From assembly GCA_030066685.1 (NCBI GenBank), contig JASJBF010000041.1, positions 1-53,168 on the forward strand: DNA of 53,168 nucleotides, in the 5' to 3' direction. Positions 25,666-33,646 of the stretch are shown one piece after another. Numbering within the stretch: the first letter of the stretch is position 1; every line of letters begins with the position of its first letter. Source of the stretch: Kiloniellales bacterium (GTDB lineage: Bacteria > Pseudomonadota > Alphaproteobacteria > Kiloniellales > JAKSBE01). Below the pieces are notes generated by a model. That model was not told where the DNA came from. It did not search any database and saw only the letters and a list, made by a program, of their open reading frames with translations. The translations under genes and the position numbers were made by a program.

Positions 25666-28041
25666 CTAGGGCGGCGCGAGGGTAAGCTGCTCGACCTCCT
25701 TCTCGCTGTCGTTCTTGAGGCGCAAAAGTGCGCCGTCGCGCCAGCGCCGGGCGAAGCTGCCGTAGTGCGGCGACAGGGGATTGCCGGACTGCCCGGTGGC
25801 GGTGATCGCGCGGGTCGCGTCCAGGTCGTCCAGGTCGAAGACGATGCGCAGGCTGGCTCCGGCGACGTGGGAGAAGCGATTGCCGCCGTCGATCGCGTAG
25901 ACGCCCCGGTTGATCGTCTCGTTGCCGCCGTCGGTCTCCTGGCCGAAGCCGAAGAGATCGGCGACCAGGGGGATCCGGCTCAGGACGGGATGAGCCAGCT
26001 CGGCACGGTGCAGGTCGCCCCAGCGCCAGTCTTCAAGGTCGCCGCCGAGGTCGCGGGCCAGGCCGGCGACCGCCGCCTCCAGGGCGGCGGTGATGCGTTC
26101 GTCGCAACTTTCCGTCCGCTCGGCGGTCGCGGTGTCGTCGCACCAAACCGCGCCCCCGGTCACCAGCGCGGCCAGGCGCCTTGGTTCCGGGCGGGCGAGG
26201 TCGGGGAAGTCCTCGCCCAACTCGTCGGCCAGCAGCAGGCGGGTGAGCTCGATGGTCCAGGCGGCGTAGATCAGCGGCTCCGGCCGCGTCCGGTCCATGT
26301 CGAAGTCCCAGGCCTTCAGCTTGGCCAGCGCCTCTTGCGCCAGCGGGCTCTCGGGCGTCGCAGCCAGCAGGCGGGGCAGCAGCTCGGCGGCGTCCGTGGC
26401 GTGGCTGTCCATCTGCATGGCGCCGACCAGCGCCGGGTCGAGCGGGGCCTCGGCGCTCAGCAGCTCGAGGATCCGCCGCGCCCGCTGGGGCGGCGGCCAG
26501 TGGGCGGTAAGGAAGTGCGGGTAGTCGTCGGGCACGACCCGGTTGTTGCCCGAGACGATGCGGCCCTGGCGCGGATTCAGGGCGCGCGGCAGCTCGGCAT
26601 AGGGCAGGAGGCCGGTCCAATCGTAGTCGCCGGTCCAGCCGGGGACAGGGGCCGTGCCGTTGCCCGCCTTGCGCAGGGGCACCCGGCCCGGCGCCAGGAA
26701 ACCGATGTTACCGTCGACGTCGGCGTAGACGATGTTCTGCTGCGGGCTGTGGAAATCCTCCAGGGCGGCCTGGAACTCGCTCCAGTTGCCGGCCCGGTTG
26801 AGCGCGAGCAGGCCGTCCGGGGTCCGGTCGTTGACCTTGAGGGCGGTCCAAGCGAGGGCGAGTACGTGGCCTTCGTCGGGCAGGTTGCGCGGACCCATGA
26901 AGGCGTCAGAGATCACCGGGCCGTGGCGGCTGATCCGGACCTCCAGATCGACCGGATCGGCGTCCTTCACCGCGATGACCTCGCGGACCACCTCGAAGGC
27001 CCGCGGGCCCTCCGGCGTCTCGTAGCCGCCGTCCTCGGTCAGTCGCTCGACGAAGAGGTCCTGGGTGTCGCTGTGGGTGGTGGTGAAGCCCCAGGCGATG
27101 CGGTCGTTGTGGCCGATGACGACGAAGGGCACGCCGGGGGCGGTGGCCCCGGCCAGGGTCCGTGCCGGGGTCTCGATTCGGACCAGGAACCATTTCCCAG
27201 GGGCCTGGAGCGAAAGGTGCGGGTCGTTGGCCAGGATCGGCTTGCCGCTAGCGGTCAGGCTGCCGTCGATCGCCCAGGCGTTGGAGGCCGACTGCGGGCG
27301 CAGCTCCGGCGGCACTCGGTCGAGCAGGGCGCGCAGCCGTGGCGCGGCCGGCAGGCGGGCGGCCGAGGCTGCCTTGATCGTGGTCGGCGCGCCCTCGGGA
27401 TCGCCCGGCCAGAGGAAGGCCACCTCGGCCGGGTCCATGTGCTTCAGCAGCTTGGCGCGCAGCACCTCGTGGCGCCAGTTGCCGGACAGCAGCAAGGCCA
27501 TGATGCGGCCCCAGACCAGGGAGTCGGCCGGCCGCCAGGGCTCGGGCTCGTAGCGCAGCAGCTGGAACTCCAGTGGCAGGGGGCCGCTGCGCCGGGCCAG
27601 GAAGGCGTTGACCCCGGCCGTGTAGGCCTCCACCGTGGCTCGGGTCTCGGGCCTCACCCAGGCGAGTTGCTCTTCGGCCTGGCGGTAGAGCCCGAGGGTG
27701 CGCATGAAGCGGTCCGTTCCCAAGGTCGCGGCCCCGATGATCTCGGACAGCCGGCCGGCGCCCAGGCGGCGCATGAAGTCCATCTGCCAGAGCCGCTCCT
27801 GGGCGTGGACGAAGCCGAGCGCCCGGTAGGCGTCGAGATCATCCTCGGCGCGCAGGGTAATGAGGCCCTCGGCGTCGCGCAGGACCTCGACCGGCGCCGC
27901 CAGCCCTTCGAGCCGGATCTCGCCACTGGTCTGCGGCAGGGAGCCGCGCAGCCACAGCGTGCCGCCGAGCCCCGCCACCGCCGCGAGGCCGGTCAGGCCG
28001 AGCAGCCCCCAAAGCAACCACTTCCCGATTCGATGCGCCAT
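25666..28041 (-). CDS. penicillin acylase family (Ntn hydrolase) protein
   Basis: A 791-residue protein with an N-terminal hydrophobic helix (IGKWLLWGLLGLTGLAAVAGLGG), so it is exported or membrane-anchored. The alpha-chain region has GFVHAQERLWQMDFMRRLGAGRLSEIIG. The catalytic N-terminal serine of the beta chain is S253 in SASNAWAIDG. GHNDRIAWGFTTTHSDTQDLF follows. Family members are autocleaved and hydrolyse amides, including penicillins and N-acyl homoserine lactones. The actual substrate here is unknown. It lies upstream of threonine ammonia-lyase on the same strand. Confidence 0.9.
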   Translation of the reverse strand: MAHRIGKWLLWGLLGLTGLAAVAGLGGTLWLRGSLPQTSGEIRLEGLAAPVEVLRDAEGLITLRAEDDLDAYRALGFVHAQERLWQMDFMRRLGAGRLSEIIGAATLGTDRFMRTLGLYRQAEEQLAWVRPETRATVEAYTAGVNAFLARRSGPLPLEFQLLRYEPEPWRPADSLVWGRIMALLLSGNWRHEVLRAKLLKHMDPAEVAFLWPGDPEGAPTTIKAASAARLPAAPRLRALLDRVPPELRPQSASNAWAIDGSLTASGKPILANDPHLSLQAPGKWFLVRIETPARTLAGATAPGVPFVVIGHNDRIAWGFTTTHSDTQDLFVERLTEDGGYETPEGPRAFEVVREVIAVKDADPVDLEVRISRHGPVISDAFMGPRNLPDEGHVLALAWTALKVNDRTPDGLLALNRAGNWSEFQAALEDFHSPQQNIVYADVDGNIGFLAPGRVPLRKAGNGTAPVPGWTGDYDWTGLLPYAELPRALNPRQGRIVSGNNRVVPDDYPHFLTAHWPPPQRARRILELLSAEAPLDPALVGAMQMDSHATDAAELLPRLLAATPESPLAQEALAKLKAWDFDMDRTRPEPLIYAAWTIELTRLLLADELGEDFPDLARPEPRRLAALVTGGAVWCDDTATAERTESCDERITAALEAAVAGLARDLGGDLEDWRWGDLHRAELAHPVLSRIPLVADLFGFGQETDGGNETINRGVYAIDGGNRFSHVAGASLRIVFDLDDLDATRAITATGQSGNPLSPHYGSFARRWRDGALLRLKNDSEKEVEQLTLAPP

Positions 28042-28204
28042 CCTGGGGTTCTATCCGATCCGCGCCCGCTACTCCAGGCATGCTCGCGCCGTCGATGATC
28101 GCAAAAATGGTTGTCGGAAGAGACGCTTCGCTTGCCTTAAAGGAATGACGTTATCGCTATGCTAGAAGCCCGACGAAGGCTAAGCAAATGCGGGAGCATC
28201 ACAC

Positions 28205-28987
28205 ATGGCCATCGACCTCTACACGGGTCCGTTGCAACGCTATTTCACGCGGCGCTGGGAAACTCCCGGCGAGGTGGCGGCGCGCGAGGCAGGCATGAAA
28301 TACAAGATGGTCTTCCCGGACGGTGTCGATCCGCTCTCCCTAGACGATCGGACGGCCATCGCCGAGGTTCGGGACTTCGCCGAGCGACTCAAGCCCGATC
28401 TCCACCTGGTCGAAAGCCCCTGTTGGCAAGAGTCCTTCGATTCGCCCTACCTGTCGGTGCAGCTGACCCCGGACGGCCTCAAGGCCTTGATCATATGGGC
28501 AGCCTTTCAACATCGCGGCGACCTGGAACGACCTAAGGCTTTGCCGGAAGACCACTATCAAGTGGCCGCGGTCGCGGAGGCCTCCGACAAGGGCTACTAC
28601 ATGGGAGCGATGTCAACCCTGGAGGCGCATATGATCGTGCCGGGTCCGGAGAGTGCCATCGTCATGGCCGAAGACCCCATCGGGCGCGAGCTCTTCGTCA
28701 CCACCAGCGCCGCCCTGGACCAGACGATCGAGTTTCTCGCGCCCAGCCTCGATCTCACTTCAGAAAAGGCGCAGGCGCTCGTCAAGAGCGGCGCGCCGAG
28801 CAGGGGAGCCGTGATGCGCTTGGCCGACCGGAGGTGGTACGAGTTCTACAAGCCGAAGTGGATCCAGGAAGAAACGCCGCCCCTGGAGGACGAAGTCAAA
28901 GCTCTTGCCGAATATGCGCTCGCAGCCTTCATGGTGACGCGCGACTTCGCGGTGGCCCACAGGGTGCCGATCGTACGGGATGAATAG
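28205..28987 (+). CDS. uncharacterised protein, paralogue A of a 260-residue family
   Basis: A 260-residue soluble protein without signal or membrane segments. I do not recognise the family. It aligns without gaps to the 260-residue product at 32606-33388, about 45% identical by eye. Shared stretches include DL-x-x-G-x-LQRY-x-TR-x-WETPG at the N-terminus, VRDFA-x-RL, FVTTSA/SVTTSA, RRWYEFYK/RRWFEVYK and a C-terminal VPIVRD. ATG at 28205 follows GGGAG. The two copies flank a 3.6-kb segment with an ATP-grasp gene and an enzyme pair. Nearby polymorphic-toxin-type genes make an immunity or defence role possible, but this is only contextual. Confidence 0.8.
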   Translation: MAIDLYTGPLQRYFTRRWETPGEVAAREAGMKYKMVFPDGVDPLSLDDRTAIAEVRDFAERLKPDLHLVESPCWQESFDSPYLSVQLTPDGLKALIIWAAFQHRGDLERPKALPEDHYQVAAVAEASDKGYYMGAMSTLEAHMIVPGPESAIVMAEDPIGRELFVTTSAALDQTIEFLAPSLDLTSEKAQALVKSGAPSRGAVMRLADRRWYEFYKPKWIQEETPPLEDEVKALAEYALAAFMVTRDFAVAHRVPIVRDE

Positions 28988-29046
28988 TGCCTGACGACGC
29001 CGCGGCCCGAGCCGAGGTGGAGATTTGATGGCGTCCGAAAGATTGC

Positions 29047-29868
29047 TCAGGCATTAGGTTTCCGCACCAGGATCTTGCCGAGGGCCTCCACGACCCGATC
29101 GCGATCGCAAAGATAGAGGTCAGCGCCGCTGAAGGGGTTCAGCTCCAACACGCTGAGGCCGTCGTTGGTCAAGCAGATATCGATGACGTAGACACGATCG
29201 CCGACCGCGATCCGTTTTCCCGCATTCTCGGCAAACAGAAAGACCTCAGACGGAACTCCGGTGCTCCGACCGCAGCGGCCCTCGGCGTCGTAGGCCGACC
29301 CGGCGACCGGCACTCCGTCGACGACGACCAAGCGCCATTCCTGCTCCACGGTCCGCGGCGGGGCCAGGACGATCGGGAGGTCCAGTTCATCGTAGTAGAA
29401 ACCGTGATCGAGCGCCTTCGGTGAGACTTCGCCACGTGTCAGCAGGCGCCCCGAAAAGGGCTTGAGCGCGCTGTCCGGGCGCACGAAGACGGCGTCGGCA
29501 CAGGCCAGCGCCTCGAAGTGGCTTTCAGGATCGTCGCAGAACTGCCGCACGGTCGTGAAGGCATGTCTCCGGTTCAAGAGGCCGTCGGGCAGTTGCCGAT
29601 ACCAGCTTGAGCAGCGGAATGCCTCGGTATTGCAGAAGGCGCCGGGTCGCCAGGGAAGCGACCGCCGGACTCTGTCCGCGTTACCCAGGCTGCCGTGGAA
29701 AACGACGGATTGGTCGAACAGCCTCGGCCAAGCGCCATTCGACCACCAGATGTCGTCCCAGGCGAGGACATCTTGCCCGGCCGCTCTGGCGGCCGCCTGC
29801 AGACCCTCATGGCGATCATCAAAGACCTCGGCCTCCAGAACCCAGGTCAGGTTCTGCGCGGAGGTCAT
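29047..29868 (-). CDS. ATP-grasp domain protein (R2K/DUF4343-like)
   Basis: A 273-residue cytoplasmic protein. The C-terminal half resembles the R2K clade of ATP-grasp enzymes: FVRPDSALKPFSGRLL near 127-142, VEQEWRLVVVDGVPVAGS near 175-192 and the Mg-binding end VLELNPFSGADLYLCD near 243-258. The N-terminal part looks like the usual pre-ATP-grasp alpha/beta domain. Such enzymes join a carboxylate to an amine, often modifying peptides or proteins. The substrate cannot be read from the sequence. It stands alone, convergent with paralogue A of the 260-residue family. Confidence 0.75.
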   Translation of the reverse strand: MTSAQNLTWVLEAEVFDDRHEGLQAAARAAGQDVLAWDDIWWSNGAWPRLFDQSVVFHGSLGNADRVRRSLPWRPGAFCNTEAFRCSSWYRQLPDGLLNRRHAFTTVRQFCDDPESHFEALACADAVFVRPDSALKPFSGRLLTRGEVSPKALDHGFYYDELDLPIVLAPPRTVEQEWRLVVVDGVPVAGSAYDAEGRCGRSTGVPSEVFLFAENAGKRIAVGDRVYVIDICLTNDGLSVLELNPFSGADLYLCDRDRVVEALGKILVRKPNA

Positions 29869-30119
29869 GGCGCCAGATCGCCCTCGGCTTCGGCCCAGGA
29901 TTCAGAGCCCGACTGCAGCAACTCGTTCCGTCGCCACGATGTTCCCATTTGCGACAATTTCGTGTCGTTCCTAGACGAATGCTTTACCCCCGTGGTATAG
30001 CCTCCGCGTCCCACCAAATAAAAGCGTGTCGAAGCGACTTTGGTGTCCAGCGCGGCGGACGACGGCGGAGCGTCAAGCTTCGCACCTGCCGCAGCCGCCC
30101 TCCCGACACGGAGCCTCTC

Positions 30120-30341
30120 GTGAAAAGGACCTACCAAGCCTTCCCGGTGAAGAAGCTGCCCGCGGAACTGCGCCGCGGCCTGGGCGCCGATGGCGTCGTC
30201 GAGATCACCATCGAAGTTCCCGAGGCCGCGTCCGCCCGGCCCGAGGAAGAGGCCGACCTGCTCGGCCCGGCGGCACCCGAGACGCTGGCCGGTCAGGGCA
30301 AGCGGGTCGAGGACCTCTGCGCCCGGCGGAAGTTCTGGTAG
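30120..30341 (+). CDS. small protein of unknown function (73 residues)
   Basis: A 73-residue charged, soluble protein with no recognised domain. GTG at 30120 is preceded by GGAG at 8 bases. The N-terminal half (KRTYQAFPVKKLPAELRRGL, then GVVEITIEV) suggests a small beta-strand/helix fold. The C-terminal half is Ala/Glu-rich and ends in EDLCARRKFW. The frame is open further upstream, but that region has no ribosome binding site. A longer frame on the opposite strand (29865-30407) covers it and has weaker coding character. Confidence 0.5.
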   Translation: MKRTYQAFPVKKLPAELRRGLGADGVVEITIEVPEAASARPEEEADLLGPAAPETLAGQGKRVEDLCARRKFW

Positions 30342-30394
30342 CCCGGGCCGTCCGACCACGACCTCCTGGCCCAAACGCGGGACCGGCCGCCTAG

Positions 30395-30440
30395 AGCACG
30401 ATGACATGAGGTCGAATCGACCTCTTGTCTGAATCGTGCT
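30395..30440. repeat. palindromic element 1 of a pair (REP-like)
   Basis: AGCACGAT (30395-30402) pairs with ATCGTGCT (30433-30440). The centre GAGGTCGA/TCGACCTC (30408-30424) is a perfect inverted repeat with a single-base loop, with a GACAT/TTGTC arm between. It shares the GATGACATGA core with the next element and looks like a dispersed extragenic palindrome. Confidence 0.7.
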
Positions 30441-30455
30441 TTAAACTTTTGAAAG

Positions 30456-30502
30456 AGAGCGGGATGACATGAAGCCGGATTGGCTTCATGTCATCCCGCT
30501 CT
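30456..30502. repeat. palindromic element 2 of a pair (REP-like), near-perfect 21-bp stem
   Basis: The arm 30456-30476 (AGAGCGGGATGACATGAAGC plus C) pairs perfectly with 30482-30502 around a GGATT loop. The element overlaps the stop codon of the RraA-like gene, and may also act as its terminator. Confidence 0.75.
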
Positions 30503-31190
30503 AGTCGATCTCGCGCACCTGGTCGCTGGCCAGGAGGGTCTTAACGAAATCAGGCAGTTCGAGCCCGGCCTTGACCTTGGCTTCCAGCTCGGCCTCGGCT
30601 TTCCGCACCGTCTCGAGCCGGGCGATCACGGCGTCGACCCTGGCCAAGGGCACGACCACCACGCCGTCGAGATCGCCGACCACCAGGTCGCCGGCCGCCA
30701 CCGTCACGTCGCCCAGGGTGACCGGCAGACCGACCGTCCCGGGGCCGTTGCGGGCCGGCGAGTTCGGGGTGACGCCGGCGCAGAAGCAGGGCAGGCCGAC
30801 CGCGCGCAGCCCGACGATGTCGCGCACGTAGCCGTCGGTCACGACCGCGGCGACGCCGCGGTTGCGCAGCATCCCGTGGACCAGGTCGCCGATGACCGCG
30901 GTGGCGGTGAAGCCGTCGGTCCCGATCAGGATGACGTCGCTCGGCTGCGCGGCGTCGAGGGCGCCGAAGACCGCCAGGTTGTCGGCTGGCCCGGCGTGGC
31001 AGGGCAGGGCGACGCCGCAGAAGCCGGCCGCCGCCGGATCGATCGGCTTGATCCGGCCGTCGAGGGCGCCGCGGCCGTCCAGGCAGTCGACCACTTGGCC
31101 GGTCGGCACGCCGGTCAGGGCGGCGACCTGCTCGGGCCTCGGGCGCGGAAAGTTCCGCCGGATGGTCAGGAGCGGTGGGTCCTCGATCAT
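30501..31190 (-). CDS. RraA-like / 4-hydroxy-4-methyl-2-oxoglutarate aldolase family protein
   Basis: A 229-residue protein of the RraA / HMG-aldolase fold. Characteristic are the segment GDLVHGMLRNRGVAAVVTDGYVRDI (~110-134), whose G-x(n)-R-D pattern binds Mg and carboxylate in aldolases, and a late GDLVVGDLDGVVVVP (~180-194). Members are either class II aldolases for 2-oxo acids or the RNase E inhibitor RraA. The divergent FMN hydroxy-acid oxidase favours an enzyme role. ATG at 31190 has a GGGAAGA site. The longer frame upstream runs antisense through the oxidase and is not used. Confidence 0.85.
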   Translation of the reverse strand: MIEDPPLLTIRRNFPRPRPEQVAALTGVPTGQVVDCLDGRGALDGRIKPIDPAAAGFCGVALPCHAGPADNLAVFGALDAAQPSDVILIGTDGFTATAVIGDLVHGMLRNRGVAAVVTDGYVRDIVGLRAVGLPCFCAGVTPNSPARNGPGTVGLPVTLGDVTVAAGDLVVGDLDGVVVVPLARVDAVIARLETVRKAEAELEAKVKAGLELPDFVKTLLASDQVREID

Positions 31191-31277
31191 GCTGCTCTTC
31201 CCTTTTGCCTTCGGCGCGCGCAGTTGCGATCCTCTTCCGGCAGACCGCAAGGATGAGGGCCCGGGGGATTTTGCGCA

Positions 31278-32495
31278 ATGAGTGAGCGACCGCCGTCCTG
31301 GAAGCGCCGGGCCTACAACGTCGCCGCGCTGCGGGAGCTGGCGCGCCGCCGCCTGCCGCGTCCGGTCTTCGACTTCGCCGACGGCGGGGCCGAGGACGAG
31401 CGCACCCTCCGGCGCAACGAGGCGGCCTTCGAGGAGATCCAGCTGCTGCCCCGGCCGCTCGAAGGCGCCGCCGCGCGCGACCTCTCCCTGGAGCTCTTCG
31501 GACATCAGCTGAGCCTGCCGGTGGTCATCGGGCCGACCGGCCTCTCCGGCCTGTTCTGGCCCGACGGCGAACGCGCCGCCGCGCGGGCGGCCCGGGCGGC
31601 CGGGACCGCCTTCTGCCTGAGCCACGGCTCGGTCTGCACCCTGGAGGAATTGGCCGAGACGGGCGTCGCGCCGCGCTGGATGCAGGTCTTCGTCTATCGC
31701 GACCGGGGCCTGACCCGCGAGTTCGTCGAGCGCGCCCAGGCGGCGGGCTATGACGGCCTGGTGGTGACCGTCGACAACCAGATCCTCGGCCACCGCGAGC
31801 GCGACACGCGCAACGGCTTCACCATCCCGCCCCGGTTCCGCGCGGCCGACCTGGCAGCCATGGCGACCAAGCTGCCCTGGCTGCTGCGCCTTGGCCCGCG
31901 GCTGCCGAGCCTGACCTTCGCCAACTACCGGCGCGCCGGCGAGGACGGCGACATCAGGGCCCTGGCCGCGCGCATGACCGAGCTGCTCGACCCCTCCCTG
32001 TCGTGGCGCGACATCGACTGGTTGCGCGGGCTCTGGACGGGCCCTCTGATCGTCAAGGGGATCCTGCACCCGGCGGAGGCGGCGGGCGCCGTCGAGCGCG
32101 GCGCCGACGGCCTCGTGGTCTCCAACCACGGCGGCCGCCAGCTCGACGGCGCCGCCGCCACGATCGAGGCCTTACCCGCGGTCATCGCCGCGGTCGAAGG
32201 ACGGGTGCCGGTGCTGATCGACGGCGGCCTGCGGCGCGGCGGCGACGTGGTCCGGGCCCTCGCCCTGGGCGCGACCGCCTGCCTGATCGGCCGCCCGCAG
32301 CTCTGGGGCCTGGCGGTCGCCGGCGAGGCCGGCGTGGTGCACGTCCTGGACATCTACCGCCGCGAGATCGACCGCGCGATGGGCCTCTGCGGCGTGACCA
32401 GCCTGAGCGGCCTCGGCCCCGACCTGATCCTGGGGGCAAGCAAGCCGAGCCGGATCGAGCTGCGTTCGCTAGCAAGCAGGAAATCCTCGGCTTGA
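31278..32495 (+). CDS. FMN-dependent alpha-hydroxy-acid oxidase/dehydrogenase
   Basis: A 405-residue TIM-barrel flavoenzyme of the lactate/mandelate dehydrogenase family. The catalytic pair is H284 and R287 in VVSNHGGRQLDG. K260 (PLIVKGILHPAEA) binds FMN N1/O2, and IDGGLRRGGDVVRALALGA forms the phosphate site. GLVVTVDNQILGHRERDTRNGF is the membrane/substrate loop region. It oxidises a 2-hydroxy acid to the 2-oxo acid. The exact acid is unknown. It is divergent from the RraA-like gene with 87 bases between starts, and the two could act in sequence (oxidation, then aldol cleavage). Confidence 0.9.
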   Translation: MSERPPSWKRRAYNVAALRELARRRLPRPVFDFADGGAEDERTLRRNEAAFEEIQLLPRPLEGAAARDLSLELFGHQLSLPVVIGPTGLSGLFWPDGERAAARAARAAGTAFCLSHGSVCTLEELAETGVAPRWMQVFVYRDRGLTREFVERAQAAGYDGLVVTVDNQILGHRERDTRNGFTIPPRFRAADLAAMATKLPWLLRLGPRLPSLTFANYRRAGEDGDIRALAARMTELLDPSLSWRDIDWLRGLWTGPLIVKGILHPAEAAGAVERGADGLVVSNHGGRQLDGAAATIEALPAVIAAVEGRVPVLIDGGLRRGGDVVRALALGATACLIGRPQLWGLAVAGEAGVVHVLDIYRREIDRAMGLCGVTSLSGLGPDLILGASKPSRIELRSLASRKSSA

Positions 32496-32605
32496 TCACG
32501 CTCCGAGTTGCTACGATGGTTCGGCGGTGACGGCGCGGCCCGGCTCGATCCGGGCCGCTTGCGGTCCAAGTTTGTGCCGAGAGCTCAGGTAGGGAGGGCG
32601 TGCCA

Positions 32606-33388
32606 GTGGGAGTCGACCTCTTCGCGGGCTCCTTGCAGCGCTATTACACCAGACACTGGGAGACTCCCGGCGGGGCCGCTGCGCGGGCCCAGGGCCTGGA
32701 CTACCGCATGGCCTACACGCTGGAGAACGATCCGGCGCCGCTCGAAGAGCGCGCGGTCGCGGCGGGAGTCCGCGACTTCGCCAAGCGCCTGCAGCCGAAG
32801 CTCGAGCTGAGCGACGGGCCCTTCTGGAACGAGTCGCCGGATCTGCCCTACATGTCCCTGCGCCTGACCTACGAGGGCCTGGGCGCTCTCCTGCTCTGGA
32901 CCGCGCAGCTCTACCGGCCCGACCTGCCGCGGCCGCTGCGCCTGCCCGCCGATCCCTGGCGCGCGCCGGCGGTCGCCGAGGCCGTCGAGGGCGGCTACTA
33001 CGCCGGACCCATGGCGGTCTTCGAGGTCAACATGGTGGTGCCCGGCGGCGCGGAGCGGATCAGCAGCGAAGTCGATCCCCGCGGCCACACGCTTTCGGTC
33101 ACCACCAGTGCCACCCTGAAGCAGGCGATCCGGGCGGTCGCCCCCAGCCTGCACCTCAGGGCGAGCTCCGCGGAGCGGATCGTCGAGGCCGGGCCGCCGC
33201 CGAGCGGCTTCGCCGTCGGCCGCCGCGGGCGCCGCTGGTTCGAGGTCTACAAAGCCAGGCGGCAGCGGAGCGAGCCGCCGCCCCCCGAGGACGAGGTCCG
33301 CAGCCTTGCGGTCTACGCCTTGTCCTGCTTCATGGTGATGAACCGCTTCGCGACCGAGCACGCGGTGCCGATCGTCCGGGACGACTGA
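32606..33388 (+). CDS. uncharacterised protein, paralogue B of a 260-residue family
   Basis: A 260-residue soluble protein, the partner of the product at 28205-28987 with which it aligns end to end without gaps (~45% identity by eye). GTG at 32606 is chosen because it gives the same length and N-terminus as the paralogue (MGVDL versus MAIDL) and lies 7 bases after AGGGAGG. A GTG at 32600 is also in frame. Conserved features are LQRY-x-TR-x-WETPG, VRDFAKRLQP, SVTTSATLKQAI, RRWFEVYK and the VPIVRD end. Its GC is higher than that of paralogue A, so the two are not a recent duplication. Function unknown. Confidence 0.8.
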   Translation: MGVDLFAGSLQRYYTRHWETPGGAAARAQGLDYRMAYTLENDPAPLEERAVAAGVRDFAKRLQPKLELSDGPFWNESPDLPYMSLRLTYEGLGALLLWTAQLYRPDLPRPLRLPADPWRAPAVAEAVEGGYYAGPMAVFEVNMVVPGGAERISSEVDPRGHTLSVTTSATLKQAIRAVAPSLHLRASSAERIVEAGPPPSGFAVGRRGRRWFEVYKARRQRSEPPPPEDEVRSLAVYALSCFMVMNRFATEHAVPIVRDD

Positions 33389-33427
33389 TATCTCAGGTGC
33401 GCCGACCCCACAGCGGCGCTGCCATGA

Positions 33428-33646
33428 AGCGGTCCCAGGGCGCAGTGTGGAACAGCGGCCCGGGGCAACGCCCGGGAGGTCTGGGCCTTCGCGCAGGACC
33501 TGGCCGGCCAGGTACTGAGCCAGGGCCCGATGATCGGAGACTGCGACACACTCGGCTCGATCCCGGGCGAGAGGATTGAAGTCCGCTTCACCGCCTTGAA
33601 ATTTCCCGAACGCCGGAGCCGGGTCTACCGCCGTGAATTCTACTGA
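33428..33646 (+). pseudogene. 3' remnant of a gene, possibly DUF4261-like
   Basis: The frame ending at TGA 33644-33646 encodes 72 residues with coding character: EVWAFAQDLAGQVLSQGPMIGDCDTLGSIPGERIEVRF and VYRREFY at the end (key DTLG and VRF). This resembles, as I recall, the C-terminal part of DUF4261 proteins. It begins right after an in-frame TGA at 33425-33427 and has no initiator or ribosome binding site, so it looks like a decayed gene tail. Its end overlaps the GTG start of the next gene. Confidence 0.4.

Noticed and set aside
29865-30407. 180-codon minus-strand open frame over the small protein gene
   Set aside because: No ribosome binding site and weaker coding character than the plus-strand 73-codon frame.
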